From Chitinophagaceae bacterium (GTDB taxonomy: Bacteria > Bacteroidota > Bacteroidia > Chitinophagales > Chitinophagaceae), in NCBI GenBank assembly GCA_023957155.1, contig JAMLHK010000001.1:62001-126000 (forward strand): a stretch of 64,000 bases of DNA. Reading direction: 5' to 3'. Below, in pieces: positions 1-8,694 of the stretch. Both the position numbers and the translations under genes were made by a program. How positions within the stretch are numbered: position 1 is the first letter of the stretch; each line of letters opens with the position of its first letter. The notes under the pieces were generated by a model. That model worked only from the letters and a program-made list of their open reading frames with translations. It did no database searches and was not told the DNA's origin.

Positions 1-841
1 CTTCCAGCAGGGTTACCCTTAAAGAAGGCTCATCCTGATAGGTATTGATGTTGAAGCGGGTACCCAATACCGTTACTTCCGTGTTTTCTTTTATCACAAT
101 AAAAGGCTGCTTCGCATTATGCGCTACTTCTAAATAGGCTTCTCCTGTTATCTCCACCTTTCTTTCTTTCCCTGAAAAATAAGTAGGATATCTAAGCGTG
201 CTTTCCGAATTCAGCCACACTTTCGTGCCGTCTGAAAGTGTAATACCCACTATTTTACTGCCCCGGGGGTTCTCCAGCATATTGAACAAAGGAGCTTCTC
301 CCGCTCCGGCTCCCTCTACTTTATAAGCAATTTCCCCGTCTGCTGATTTTACCAGGCGCACCTGCCCCTGTGTGGCCATTACACCGTTATGTGCACTGTC
401 TAATATTATCTTCTCGCCGCTGGCAAGGGTAAGCACCGCGTTGTTAGCTGACGGAGCAGCAACATCAGCCGCCTGTGCAAGTGCCTCTTCATGAGAAGGA
501 TAAGAATGGGTTGAGGTCCGGTATACCCAATAGCTGCCGATCAGCAAAAGCACAGAGGCTGCCACACTCCAGTATAGCCTGCGTCTGAACGCGGGTTGAT
601 CCCTTTCCTGTTCCCGCATGCCTGCACGAAGCTTCTGACTGCCCTTTTCCTGGTCAATCTCTAAGAAAGCATTGAACTCCCGTGTCAGTTGTATGTCATC
701 AGTCAGTTCAACAAATAAACTTTCATTTTCAGGCGATTCCTCTCTCCATGCATTCAACCATCCTCTTTCTTCCTCTGTTAGTTCACCTTTCAGATATTTT
801 ATTATCAATGCTTCGATACCGGTGTAATGATCAGGCTTCAT
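1..841 (-). CDS. FecR-family anti-sigma factor, C-terminus cut by window edge
   Basis: The minus frame opens at an ATG at 841 and is uninterrupted to base 2, giving about 280 residues without a stop. An N-terminal cytoplasmic helical region with an acidic start is followed by one hydrophobic segment near residues 95-115 and then a periplasmic FecR domain. That domain shows the typical LSDGTKVWLNSESTLRYP, FSGKERKVEITGEAYLEV and VTVLGTRFN blocks. FecR proteins hold a partner ECF sigma factor at the membrane until a SusC/FecA-type transporter signals substrate binding. The gene lies 279 bases downstream of the sigma gene at 1121-1693, its presumed partner. The missing end should carry the DUF4974 domain. 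A SusC gene with an STN domain is expected beyond the left edge (inference). Confidence 0.93.
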   Translation of the reverse strand, partial: MKPDHYTGIEALIIKYLKGELTEEERGWLNAWREESPENESLFVELTDDIQLTREFNAFLEIDQEKGSQKLRAGMREQERDQPAFRRRLYWSVAASVLLLIGSYWVYRTSTHSYPSHEEALAQAADVAAPSANNAVLTLASGEKIILDSAHNGVMATQGQVRLVKSADGEIAYKVEGAGAGEAPLFNMLENPRGSKIVGITLSDGTKVWLNSESTLRYPTYFSGKERKVEITGEAYLEVAHNAKQPFIVIKENTEVTVLGTRFNINTYQDEPSLRVTLLE

Positions 842-1049
842 GCAAAAATGGTTATAGCAAAAAACGATATAAGTCCTCTCTATTTATTCCTCTCTATGTT
901 AAAACGGGGGATAGTGGGTTTTGTCAAAAAGAAAAACTGACTTTCTTTGAAAATGCGGCTATCGTTAGGTGAATAGTGAAACGACAAACGGGAGAAAATA
1001 CAGGTTACAAGGGCGCAAGGGTGTAAGATACATGAAATTTTCCCTGAAA

Positions 1050-1104
1050 CCTGCAACCTGTGACATGAAACCTGTGACTTGTAACTTGCAACCTGTGATC
1101 TGCA
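1050..1104. repeat. Low-complexity tract built from cctgcaacctgtgac-like units
   Basis: Short imperfect units of the form cctg(c/t)(a/g)ac, such as cctgcaacctgtgacatg, repeat four to five times in the gap between the sigma gene and the FecR gene. A related stretch (accttgcaacttgtaacctgc) occurs at 8667-8687. No function is assigned. Confidence 0.6.
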
Positions 1105-1120
1105 CCCCGCCTGCCCTGAT

Positions 1121-1693
1121 CTATATAATCCCCATGATACAATGGATCATTCTTTTTACCAGCGCAGTGCGTAATAGCTGGATGGCGCGTGATTTTTGTG
1201 AGGTGACGTTCGAAACGGAAATATTCAGCTCATCAGCAATGTCCCTGCTTTTTAAACCCCGTATTACACTGAGCTTAAAAACATTCCTGCACTGGTGGGG
1301 CAGCTTTTCCATTTCTTCATAAATATGCCGGAGCATTTCGGCGCGGGTTGTTTCCATATCTGTATTCTGCTCAACCGGATCAGCTAAAACCTGAAGCTCT
1401 TTCTGCATATCGCGGATCTTTCTTTCCGCTCTTAAATGATCCACGCAGGCATTTCTCGTTGTGAGGTACAGGAAACCCTTTATATTCTGTACACTCTCCA
1501 TCTTTTCCCTGTTATTCCAGAGTTTGGAGAAACTTTCGATAACGATATCTTCCGCTTCTTCCTGGTTCTTAAGGATGCGCATCGCAAAAAAAACCAGTGC
1601 CCGGTAATATTGGGTAAATAACCCGTCAAGCGCCTGTTGCTGTCCATTGTTCAGGCTGAACACAATATTAGTATGGTTGCTGGATGATGTCAT
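1121..1693 (-). CDS. ECF RNA polymerase sigma factor
   Basis: This is a 190-residue sigma-70 family protein of the short extracytoplasmic-function type. Region 2 spans about residues 20-95, with the characteristic LKNQEEAEDIVIESFSKLW and GFLYLTTRNACVDHLR blocks. Region 4 spans about 125-180, with an HTH around LKSRDIADELNISVSNVTSQ. It starts at an ATG at 1693. The next gene on the strand is the FecR anti-sigma gene, so the pair most likely forms a trans-envelope signalling unit for a TonB-linked transporter outside the window. Its own upstream gap (1694-2260) contains a structured repeat. The family call is firm; the target genes are unknown. Confidence 0.93.
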   Translation of the reverse strand: MTSSSNHTNIVFSLNNGQQQALDGLFTQYYRALVFFAMRILKNQEEAEDIVIESFSKLWNNREKMESVQNIKGFLYLTTRNACVDHLRAERKIRDMQKELQVLADPVEQNTDMETTRAEMLRHIYEEMEKLPHQCRNVFKLSVIRGLKSRDIADELNISVSNVTSQKSRAIQLLRTALVKRMIHCIMGII

Positions 1694-1826
1694 CTATCAA
1701 AACGGCAAGGTCTCTTTTCAAAAATAGGCCAAAAATTTTTAACCCTGCAATATCTGATTGATGATTGAATAAGGTATTTCAGATTACCGGAGCAGGGGCG
1801 CCTGTAAAACACGGGATATACCCGTA

Positions 1827-1859
1827 CAAAAAAGGCCAGGTTAAATGCCTGTCCTTTTT
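1827..1859 (-). terminator. Candidate intrinsic terminator
   Basis: On the minus strand aaaggacaggc and gcctggccttt form a stem with one mismatch around a short AT loop, followed by a run of T. It sits about 400 bases past the stop at 2261, so it may close the long catabolic operon. The distance makes this uncertain. Confidence 0.35.
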
Positions 1860-2129
1860 ATGGGACTGATCAAAAAGTCCTTATCTGACATTGCCGCTAC
1901 AGCACCCTTATTTTTTTAGTGATTTAAGTTTATATCAGGAAACAAAAGAGTCATCAAAAAATATGTTGAATTTTTAATGATTTTTTTTCGGGGCAGAATG
2001 TTCCTGCTTATATCCATACCGGTTATTTTGCTATCTGTATCTCAAGCCAGTCAAGGTATTTTTCATTAGATATTGTAATAAAATAAGGGTATTTTAATGG
2101 TATTGTTTTGCCGTGCGCTCCAGTTCAGT

Positions 2130-2195
2130 CTTTACGGTCTGACGCTACCGCGTACCGACCGTAAAGACCGCGGTCGGTACCGAAGGTCAGACCGC
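2130..2195. repeat. REP-like palindromic element, copy 1
   Basis: This is a compact set of nested inverted repeats. The arms ctttacggtc (2130-2139) and gaccgtaaag (2157-2166) are perfect complements. Alternatively cggtctgac (2135-2143) pairs with gtcagaccg (2186-2194) and gtaccgacc (2152-2160) pairs with ggtcggtac (2172-2180). The two folds exclude each other. It lies just past the stop of the minus-strand gene ending at 2261. Further copies are at 4760, 4908 and 23179. Confidence 0.9.
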
Positions 2196-2260
2196 AGAAA
2201 GGAATAGACAAAGAGGCGAGTCTTTTTTTACAGAAAAGATACCGCCGGCAGGGAAAGCAT

Positions 2261-3112
2261 TTATTTGGATATTTCCTGTTGTATGCCTTTTAAATGGTCT
2301 AAAGCCGATTTAACTTCTTCCGTATTGTTCTTCACGTTGCGCTCATCTTCAATATATACGAATCCTTTAAAACGCTGTCTTTTCAATTCTTTGATCACTA
2401 AACGATAATCAATAATACCCTCATTAACGTTAGTCCATTTCGTATTCCTGCTATCAGCCGCTTCCACATTTTTGGCATGTATACTTATAATGTGTCCTTT
2501 TAATTTTTTAAGATTGTCTACCGGATCCATATTACTCCTTGCCCAATGCCCCAGATCCGCACAAACCCCGATATGGCGCTTGCCTTTTAAAATAGACAGC
2601 ACATAAGACGGGTCCCAATACTGGCTTTCATTCTTAGCATGATTATGAATGGCTAACCGTAATTTATATTTCCCCGCTAAATGATCTATGAAATCCAGGT
2701 CTTCCTCTTTAGGTTCACCCACCAGGAACTTCAGGTGCAGCTTACTCCCGATATCAAAATACTTTTCCCATTCCAGCCTCGATCCGGCACCTGCATATAA
2801 TGAAACCATTTCTATATTGAGGTCCCGAAGCAGCTTATTCATCTTTTCAATTTGAGCATCGGAAAGCTCAAGTATCTGCACATTATCAAAATCACTGCCT
2901 AATTTTTGAAACGAAAATCCCTCAACATATTTAGCGCCAACTTTGTTAGCTTCACTTAAAGACGCTTTAAAGGAAGCTCCCTTAAAAGAATATAACGCCA
3001 CTCCCGGCTTCCAGGATGAAGAAATTTTAGAAGCTGAACGGGTTTGGGAACTTACCGCTATCGAACACAACAGCAATGTAGATATAACGCTGACAATTAT
3101 CATCTTTTTCAT
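2261..3112 (-). CDS. Exported sugar phosphate isomerase/epimerase-like TIM-barrel protein
   Basis: 283 residues with an N-terminal Sec signal (MKKMIIVSVISTLLLCSIAV, then a probable cleavage before QTRS). The rest matches the xylose-isomerase-like TIM-barrel family (AP endonuclease 2 fold): the barrel start KPGVALYSFKG, the metal/substrate-site strands YAGAGSRLEWE, LAIHNHAKNE, IGVCADLGHWARS and IISIHAKNVE, and a C-terminal YIEDE. His, Asp and Glu residues on these strands usually bind a divalent metal. Such periplasmic members occur in Bacteroidota sugar loci as isomerases or epimerases of free sugars or keto-sugars. It is 54 bases downstream of the sulfatase gene and probably the last gene of the operon. 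The exact substrate cannot be read. Confidence 0.85.
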   Translation of the reverse strand: MKKMIIVSVISTLLLCSIAVSSQTRSASKISSSWKPGVALYSFKGASFKASLSEANKVGAKYVEGFSFQKLGSDFDNVQILELSDAQIEKMNKLLRDLNIEMVSLYAGAGSRLEWEKYFDIGSKLHLKFLVGEPKEEDLDFIDHLAGKYKLRLAIHNHAKNESQYWDPSYVLSILKGKRHIGVCADLGHWARSNMDPVDNLKKLKGHIISIHAKNVEAADSRNTKWTNVNEGIIDYRLVIKELKRQRFKGFVYIEDERNVKNNTEEVKSALDHLKGIQQEISK

Positions 3113-3166
3113 GCCGCTATATTACGTTATTCGCCCTGAATGTGATAAAAAATTATGGCTTCCTGC

Positions 3167-4654
3167 TCAATTGACCCCTTGCAGGGGCTGCTTTGCTAAA
3201 GGGTCTTTTATATCATTCATGTGTGCCAGAAGCCGCTTAATTAATTGTTGTTTCTGCATCGCAATTTCAGGATCCCGGGAATTATACAGGTTGTATTGTT
3301 CCTTCTGATCCTTCTTTAAATAGTAGAGTTCATTTAATTTTTTAGGAGAAAAATCCAATACCAATTTCCATTCTGTTGTCCGAAGTGATCTTAAATTGAC
3401 GTATTCCGCATAGCACTCATCATTCCATGCTGTAGTGTGATCACCTTTCAGCAACGGCACGATACTACGACCTCTTATCGTCAAACCCGGTGCAGGCTTT
3501 GTAGCCGACATTTCCATGATCGTTGGAAACCAGTCCACAAAGCTGACCGTTTCTTCTATCCTGGTGGATGGCGTAATCACCCCCGGCCATTTAATAAGAC
3601 AAGGAACGTTCAAACTATAATCATATAGATTCCATCTGGTATCACCGTATATTCCATCGGGATCTTTACCGTCTTTCGTTAACCACCATCCGTTCCCCTT
3701 ATGCCAAAGACTGTGCTGTCCCATCATATAACCATGATCAGAAGTAAAAATAACAATCGTATTTTCAGTAAGCGACAGCCCTTCCAGGAAATCCATCAAT
3801 CTGCCCACGTTTCGATCTACAGCATGCACACTCGAATAATATTCTTTTGCCATGCGGATATTCAGAGGGGTGTCCAGGTTGGGTGCATCCGGCTCCAGCA
3901 GTTGAATGTTCATAGTATCCCAACGGGCCTTATCAATGTCCCGCAACGGTAACCATGACCGGCCTTTATAATCAGGCTTCATTCCTTCGGGAAAATCTGT
4001 ATTGGCATGAGGAGCCCAAAAATGCAGCGACAACAGAAAGGGTTTCCCGGTAATGGCAGGATTTGCCTCCAGCAGATATTTCATAGCATAGTCTGTCAAT
4101 AAATCAGGCGTATAAGCCCCGGCTGCAATTTCCGGTTTGCCATCAATCACTATTTTCGGAGACATAGACCTGAGTCCGCCGTGCGGAAAGCCGGTAAAAT
4201 GATCATACCCCCTTTTTGTAGGCAGGTATTCGGGTTTATATTCTCCCAGGTGCCATTTGCCTACCAGGATCGTGGTGTACCCATTGGAACGCAGTAATTC
4301 GGGAAAGGTCTTCAGGTTGAGAGATAACCCTCCCGGTTTACCCTGACCAATCAGATCAGGAACACCATTCTCACTTGGATACCGTCCCGAAATAAGTGTT
4401 GCTCTTGAAGGGCTGCAAACCGGTGCATTGGCAAAGCAATGGTTTAAGATCGCTCCTTCCTGCGCCAGTTTATCCAATGCCGGCGTAAAAGCATTGGGAG
4501 ATTTATTAATGCCAAGCGTCCACGGACCCATATCATCAGCAACAATAAAAATGATATTGGGTTGTCCATGCCCACCTTTATTTTGAGCATAAAGATGCAT
4601 CTCGATCATGAGCAACAAACTTAAAGCCGGAATGATCCTTAAAAAGGTAAACAT
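3167..4654 (-). CDS. Secreted sulfatase (iduronate-2-sulfatase/arylsulfatase type)
   Basis: 495 residues of the alkaline-phosphatase superfamily. A signal peptide (about residues 1-23) precedes the metal-binding IIFIVADDMG strand. The sulfatase signature CSPSRATLISG begins at Cys80, the residue converted to formylglycine, so an anaerobic sulfatase-maturating enzyme should exist elsewhere. Further active-site blocks are GKWHLGEY, LHFWAPH and IFTSDHGYMMGQHSLWHKG. The C-terminal part resembles the iduronate-2-sulfatase subgroup. It should remove sulfate esters from a glycan in the periplasm. It is followed by the isomerase gene and separated from the upstream SDR gene by two REP-like elements, so it may be transcribed somewhat independently. 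The family call is firm; the substrate is unknown. Confidence 0.92.
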   Translation of the reverse strand: MFTFLRIIPALSLLLMIEMHLYAQNKGGHGQPNIIFIVADDMGPWTLGINKSPNAFTPALDKLAQEGAILNHCFANAPVCSPSRATLISGRYPSENGVPDLIGQGKPGGLSLNLKTFPELLRSNGYTTILVGKWHLGEYKPEYLPTKRGYDHFTGFPHGGLRSMSPKIVIDGKPEIAAGAYTPDLLTDYAMKYLLEANPAITGKPFLLSLHFWAPHANTDFPEGMKPDYKGRSWLPLRDIDKARWDTMNIQLLEPDAPNLDTPLNIRMAKEYYSSVHAVDRNVGRLMDFLEGLSLTENTIVIFTSDHGYMMGQHSLWHKGNGWWLTKDGKDPDGIYGDTRWNLYDYSLNVPCLIKWPGVITPSTRIEETVSFVDWFPTIMEMSATKPAPGLTIRGRSIVPLLKGDHTTAWNDECYAEYVNLRSLRTTEWKLVLDFSPKKLNELYYLKKDQKEQYNLYNSRDPEIAMQKQQLIKRLLAHMNDIKDPLAKQPLQGVN

Positions 4655-4759
4655 ATTATCATTTTTCCATTGTTAATAGCAGACATCAAATAAAGATACT
4701 CAATTATACCCTTCATGCTGCTCTAAAATGGCGTTGGAATTTGCATCAATCCCATTAAG

Positions 4760-4825
4760 CTTTACGGTCTGACGCGACTGCGTACCGACTGTAAAGACCG
4801 CGGTCGGCACCGAAGGTCAGACCGC
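4760..4825. repeat. REP-like palindromic element, copy 2
   Basis: Same architecture and orientation as copy 1. The substitutions (gactgtaaag, ggtcggcac) mostly keep pairing through G:T wobbles. It shares the trailing gctgaaaaagaata tract with copy 3. Confidence 0.88.
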
Positions 4826-4907
4826 TGAAAAAGAATACAAGAAATAATCACACAGGTTCAAAGTAACGATTGGCACTAACTTAACTGATCTATTTATTCC
4901 GTGTAGC

Positions 4908-4972
4908 CTAACGGTCTGACGCTAACGCGTGCCGACCGTAAAGACCGCGGCCGGTACCGAAGATCAAACCGC
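4908..4972. repeat. REP-like palindromic element, copy 3 (degenerate)
   Basis: Third copy, starting 148 bases after the start of copy 2. It begins ctaacggtctgac and carries gatcaaacc in place of ggtcagacc, so the outer arms are weakened while the central gaccgtaaagaccgcgg core is kept. Confidence 0.85.
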
Positions 4973-5048
4973 TGAAAAAGAATACCAAAAAATAAAGACA
5001 ACAAAACTGCAACACGCAACAAAAGAAAATGCGGATAATGACAGCTAC

Positions 5049-5816
5049 TTAAAATGTAATGGTCAGCCCGCCATCCACTGTAATAACAGAGCCGGTAATA
5101 TAAGAGGCATCCGGACCGGCAAGGAAATACGCCACGCCTGCTATTTCTTCCGGTTTCCCCGCACGCTTCAGCGGCAAATGATCATATTTTATATAGTTGT
5201 CGTAAAACCATTCCGTAGTCAGCTCATTTTCCCCGTTCTCTTTTACTGACATCGGCGTATCAATAAAGCCCGGAGCAATGGTATTGGCCAATATATTTTG
5301 GGGCGCCAGCTCCAGCGCAAGCGACCGGGTGAACTGGGTGATCGCGGCCTTAGCCATTCCATAAGCTGAGCTGCCTTTTTCCACCCGGGAGTAATGTATA
5401 GAGGTAATCTGTATAATGCGCCCGCCATCTCGCATCAGCGGCACCAAGGTTCTGCAGCTCCTGACCGTACCATACAGCATTATCTCCAGTGCATTATTCC
5501 ACGCGTTAAAATCCTTGTCAAGCACATCAAAATGTTCCGAAATACCTATGCTGTTAACCAACGCATCAAAATGATGTATACCCTGCGCCTGTAACTGCTT
5601 TGTAAGGTTTAAATAATGGGCATCATTTCTCACATCTAACTCTACGGATATATGCCCTTCTCCGTCTAAAGTATTTCTGACGCATTCTAACTGGTGCAGA
5701 TCAGGAGAGGCGATTACTACCAGCCATCCCTCTTTTGCAAAACGTTGGGCGGTAGCTTTGCCTATGCCAGACGAACCGCCAAGCACAATAGCAATTTTTC
5801 GTGTTTTCTTTTCCAT
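5049..5816 (-). CDS. SDR-family NAD(P)-dependent oxidoreductase
   Basis: 255 residues, the standard size for a classical short-chain dehydrogenase. The nucleotide-binding turn GGSSGIGK is at residues 13-20, and the catalytic set is Ser139, Tyr152 and Lys156 (SSAYGMAK). It ends with the common ITGSVITVDGG block. The usual NNAG is replaced by VNSIG. The start ATG overlaps the stop of the upstream SDR gene by one base, indicating translational coupling. In this operon it likely oxidises a sugar or a keto-deoxy acid sugar in the cytoplasm (inference from neighbours: enolase-type dehydratase, mutarotase). The cofactor preference is not clear from the sequence. Confidence 0.92.
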   Translation of the reverse strand: MEKKTRKIAIVLGGSSGIGKATAQRFAKEGWLVVIASPDLHQLECVRNTLDGEGHISVELDVRNDAHYLNLTKQLQAQGIHHFDALVNSIGISEHFDVLDKDFNAWNNALEIMLYGTVRSCRTLVPLMRDGGRIIQITSIHYSRVEKGSSAYGMAKAAITQFTRSLALELAPQNILANTIAPGFIDTPMSVKENGENELTTEWFYDNYIKYDHLPLKRAGKPEEIAGVAYFLAGPDASYITGSVITVDGGLTITF

Positions 5817-6580
5817 CAGTAAGTGGCCCTCCCGCCGGATATATCGTAAACAAATCCTGTTGAAAAGCTGTTTTCGGGCGATACAATAAATGAGGCCATG
5901 GCCGCTACTTCTTCCACGGTGCCCAGGCGCCCCATCGGGATCTTAGCGGTCATATAGGCAAGTTGTTCAGGTGCGGTATCTTCATTCATTGCCGTTTTGA
6001 TGACCGCCGGTGCCAACCCGTTTACCGTTATACTCTTCGTAGCAAACTCTTTTCCCAAACCTTTCACCAGACCTATTACTCCGGCTTTTGTTGCCGAGTA
6101 CCCCGCCATAAAAGGATTGCCCTCCTTGCCTGCAATAGAAGCAATCAACAGCACCCTGCCATACCCGTGCTTTGCCATTGCCTGCAAGGCATATTTCGAC
6201 ATCAGGAAAGCGCCGCGCAGGTTCACCCGGTATACTTTGTCGAAATCATCTACCGAATAATCAAGTATCGAAGTATTGGTTGCTCCCACTATTCCTGCTG
6301 AATTTACCATGATATCAATGTGCCCGAAATGAGCTGCTACTTCCCCAAATACAGCGGCAACGTCCTGCTCATTGGAAATGTCTACCGTAAACCCACGGGC
6401 TTCGCAGCCCGCTTCCTGCAGTTCAGCAACAACGGCCCCGAGTTTACCGGTATCGTTGTCGTATATCGCCAGCTTTGCGCCTTCAGCGCCTAAACGCATA
6501 GCGATGGCCTTACCTAAACCATCCGCTCCTCCTGAAATAACGGCAACCTGGTTGTTAAATTTTCCTGTCATATTGTTCAT
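5816..6580 (-). CDS. SDR-family NAD-dependent oxidoreductase
   Basis: 254 residues of the classical SDR family. The cofactor motif GGADGLGK is at 17-24, an acidic Asp41 at the end of the second strand favours NAD(H), NSAG is at about 93-96, and the catalytic Ser148, Tyr161 and Lys165 (AGYSATK) are present. The annotated start gives MNNMTGKF; the Met at position 4 is an alternative. The ATGA overlap with the alpha/beta hydrolase gene and the one-base overlap with the next SDR gene show a tightly coupled run. Two SDRs beside a dehydratase of the enolase superfamily resemble the pathway in which a sugar dehydrogenase and a 2-keto-3-deoxy-acid dehydrogenase flank an acid-sugar dehydratase. That role is inference. 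Confidence 0.92.
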   Translation of the reverse strand: MNNMTGKFNNQVAVISGGADGLGKAIAMRLGAEGAKLAIYDNDTGKLGAVVAELQEAGCEARGFTVDISNEQDVAAVFGEVAAHFGHIDIMVNSAGIVGATNTSILDYSVDDFDKVYRVNLRGAFLMSKYALQAMAKHGYGRVLLIASIAGKEGNPFMAGYSATKAGVIGLVKGLGKEFATKSITVNGLAPAVIKTAMNEDTAPEQLAYMTAKIPMGRLGTVEEVAAMASFIVSPENSFSTGFVYDISGGRATY

Positions 6581-7395
6581 TTGTTTTTCCTGTCTGTATG
6601 ATTCAGCACAAATTCCATTGCCTCATAAGCATCCTTGTAATTGGTTTCATGTCCGCCTGTTTCATCAACATTCAGCAGAATTTGGCGACCCAATACCTGC
6701 AACACTCTGGCCAACCGTATTACGCTCTCCGGAGGCACAACCGAATCCTGCCTGCCTACAGTAAAGGCGATGGGCATATTCAGTTTCTCGGGCCAATATT
6801 CAGCACTTCGTTTTTTATATTCCATAGGGATTGTTTGTTTATCCCCTCCAAATGACGCTGCAATAGCATCCTGAAATTTTCCATATTCAAAATGATTAGC
6901 CAGTCCATTCATTGACACTACTCCGTCAATTAACCCGGGATGTATAGCTGCAAAAGTAAGGGCAGCCGTACCTCCCATAGAGCCTCCCACCAGGAATACC
7001 CGGTTAATGCGATACTTCCATTGGAGTTCCTGGATTATCTGCACCATATCCTTTTCCGCCGCAGGTCCCATCCAGGAGGTTTTAGCCCGGTAGTCGGGAG
7101 AAACAGCTATCATCTCATGCCGGGCTGCAAAGTCTCTGAAAGATGCACATTCACTCCTTTTATCTTTTGCAAACTGCCAGCGGTCTGAACCATGACCGTG
7201 CAATCCAATGAGTAAATCATACTCCTTTTCTTTATCAAAGCCTTCGGGTAATATTTCTACATAGTATTGCGTGGTTCCATCCAACCCTGATACAAAGGCC
7301 ACATCATTCAAATCGCCCGGCAAGCTTTGTGCTGTGCCAGCCAAACAAAACAGGAATGTTAAGTATAAGAATATAATGTACCGTAAATACTTCAT
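6577..7395 (-). CDS. Exported alpha/beta hydrolase (esterase or lactonase-like)
   Basis: 272 residues. A signal peptide (about 1-22, FLFCLAGTAQ) precedes an alpha/beta-hydrolase core of the prolyl-oligopeptidase/feruloyl-esterase kind. Visible features are the oxyanion-hole HGHGS at 66-70, the nucleophile elbow GGSMGG with Ser139, an Asp in TVGRQDSVVP and a C-terminal His in ETGGHETNY, which completes the triad. The protein should act in the periplasm on an ester, perhaps an acyl-decorated sugar or a sugar lactone; the sequence does not decide. It lies 13 bases after the dehydratase gene and overlaps the SDR gene by four bases, so it belongs to the same operon. Confidence 0.85.
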   Translation of the reverse strand: MKYLRYIIFLYLTFLFCLAGTAQSLPGDLNDVAFVSGLDGTTQYYVEILPEGFDKEKEYDLLIGLHGHGSDRWQFAKDKRSECASFRDFAARHEMIAVSPDYRAKTSWMGPAAEKDMVQIIQELQWKYRINRVFLVGGSMGGTAALTFAAIHPGLIDGVVSMNGLANHFEYGKFQDAIAASFGGDKQTIPMEYKKRSAEYWPEKLNMPIAFTVGRQDSVVPPESVIRLARVLQVLGRQILLNVDETGGHETNYKDAYEAMEFVLNHTDRKNK

Positions 7396-7408
7396 TGTAT
7401 CACTAAGT

Positions 7409-8584
7409 TTAAAGATCCGGCGTTGAATAAATTCGTTGCCCTTTTATGAAGATCTCAGTGTCAACCAAATACTGATTCAAAGCCTCTACATTTACCTCAA
7501 TACCCAATCCGGGCTTTTCCGGAACCGCCACCTCACCATTATCATTGAGAGAAATATGATTGGAAGTAATATCCAGCGCAAGCTGCTTCGGCTCCACCGG
7601 GTACTCGCAGATCATGTCGTCTTTTAACCCGGTAAAAGGCTGCAAAGAAGCGCTCAACGCCAGATGCGAAGTGAACGTATGATTCACGTAAGTAATGCCC
7701 TTTTTTGCTGCAAGATCAGCGACTCGTTTAGCCGTGGTGATCCCGCCAATCCTCCCCGTATCAATTTGCACAAACTGAAGTCCTGCGTGATTGATCATAG
7801 CGGCGGCCTGTACAAAATTATTACAGCCCTCACCTGCGGCAAGCGGTATTACCGGTTCTGCTTTAGCCAATGCACTATAGGCATCCAACGCCATATTTGA
7901 AAAAGGCTCTTCTAACCAATAAGCATTTACGGCTTTCAACGATTTCAGACGTAGCGTGGCCGTTTCCACGTCTTCAGCCCATACCGTGCCGATATCAATC
8001 ATCAGGTAATGGTCATTACCCAATCCTTCACGGGCTGCCCTGAAATGCGCTTCATCTTCCGCCGGAGTACCGCGACCGATAGGACCCCAGCCAAACTTTA
8101 CAGCACGATGTCCTGCTTCCCGTGACTGAACCGCTTTCCGATACGTTTGTTCCGGCGTATCACCAAATAACTGGGAAGCGTAGGGTATTTTGGGATATGA
8201 TTTTTTATACCCAAGCAGTTTATATACCGGCTCGTTCAGGTATTTCCCCAGTATATCCCAAAGCGCAATATCAATACCCGACAAGGTATGATCCGCCTGT
8301 AACAGATCAAAACTATTCTCGTGTACTTTCCTGCTGATCTTTAATATATCTTCCGGCGTGTTGATATTCATCCCTTCAACCGATGCCTTTACCGGCTTGC
8401 AGGCGCTGTGCGACATAGGACATACATAAGCAGTTATAGTAGGCAAGGGCGCCGCTTCACATTCACCCCATCCTTCCAGACCGCCTGCACGTACCCGAAC
8501 CAACGTGGCATCCTGGCTGCCATCTCCAATATCCAGCACCTCGGGCATGCTTAAATAAAAAAAGTCTATTGATTCAATTTTCAT
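7409..8584 (-). CDS. Enolase-superfamily protein (mandelate racemase/muconate lactonizing type), probable acid-sugar dehydratase
   Basis: 391 residues with the N-terminal capping domain and the (beta/alpha)7-beta barrel of the family. The expected active-site residues are seen: Lys163 in AVKFGWGPIG, metal ligands Asp197 (LMIDIG), Glu225/226 (WLEEPF) and Glu252 (AAGEG), and the Asp275-His302 dyad (VQIDTGRIGG, VNHTF) that marks the mandelate-racemase subgroup. Most members with this dyad dehydrate aldonic acids to 2-keto-3-deoxy acids or epimerise them. With a mutarotase-fold protein and two SDRs alongside, dehydration of an aldonate is the likeliest reaction (inference). There is no signal peptide, so it is cytoplasmic. 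Confidence 0.9.
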   Translation of the reverse strand: MKIESIDFFYLSMPEVLDIGDGSQDATLVRVRAGGLEGWGECEAAPLPTITAYVCPMSHSACKPVKASVEGMNINTPEDILKISRKVHENSFDLLQADHTLSGIDIALWDILGKYLNEPVYKLLGYKKSYPKIPYASQLFGDTPEQTYRKAVQSREAGHRAVKFGWGPIGRGTPAEDEAHFRAAREGLGNDHYLMIDIGTVWAEDVETATLRLKSLKAVNAYWLEEPFSNMALDAYSALAKAEPVIPLAAGEGCNNFVQAAAMINHAGLQFVQIDTGRIGGITTAKRVADLAAKKGITYVNHTFTSHLALSASLQPFTGLKDDMICEYPVEPKQLALDITSNHISLNDNGEVAVPEKPGLGIEVNVEALNQYLVDTEIFIKGQRIYSTPDL

Positions 8585-8694
8585 ATACTGTTGTTTAGGT
8601 TAATTCAATTATTGTGGGTTGTCAGCCATAGGCTATCAACGGAACCTTAAACTATAAACTTTCAAACCTTGCAACTTGTAACCTGCATTTAACC

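Larger units (their letters stand above)
1694..2260. other. Intergenic region without a gene; holds REP-like copy 1 and a hairpin
   Basis: 567 bases between the TIM-barrel isomerase gene and the sigma gene, both on the minus strand. It contains palindromic element copy 1 (2130-2195) and a terminator-like hairpin at 1827-1859. The rest is AT-rich, and no convincing open frame or clear promoter was found. Confidence 0.7.
4655..5048. other. Intergenic region carrying two REP-like elements
   Basis: 394 bases between the SDR gene (stop at 5049) and the sulfatase gene start (4654), both on the minus strand. It contains element copies 2 and 3, and no gene was seen. The gap breaks an otherwise tightly packed run of genes. 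Confidence 0.75.
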
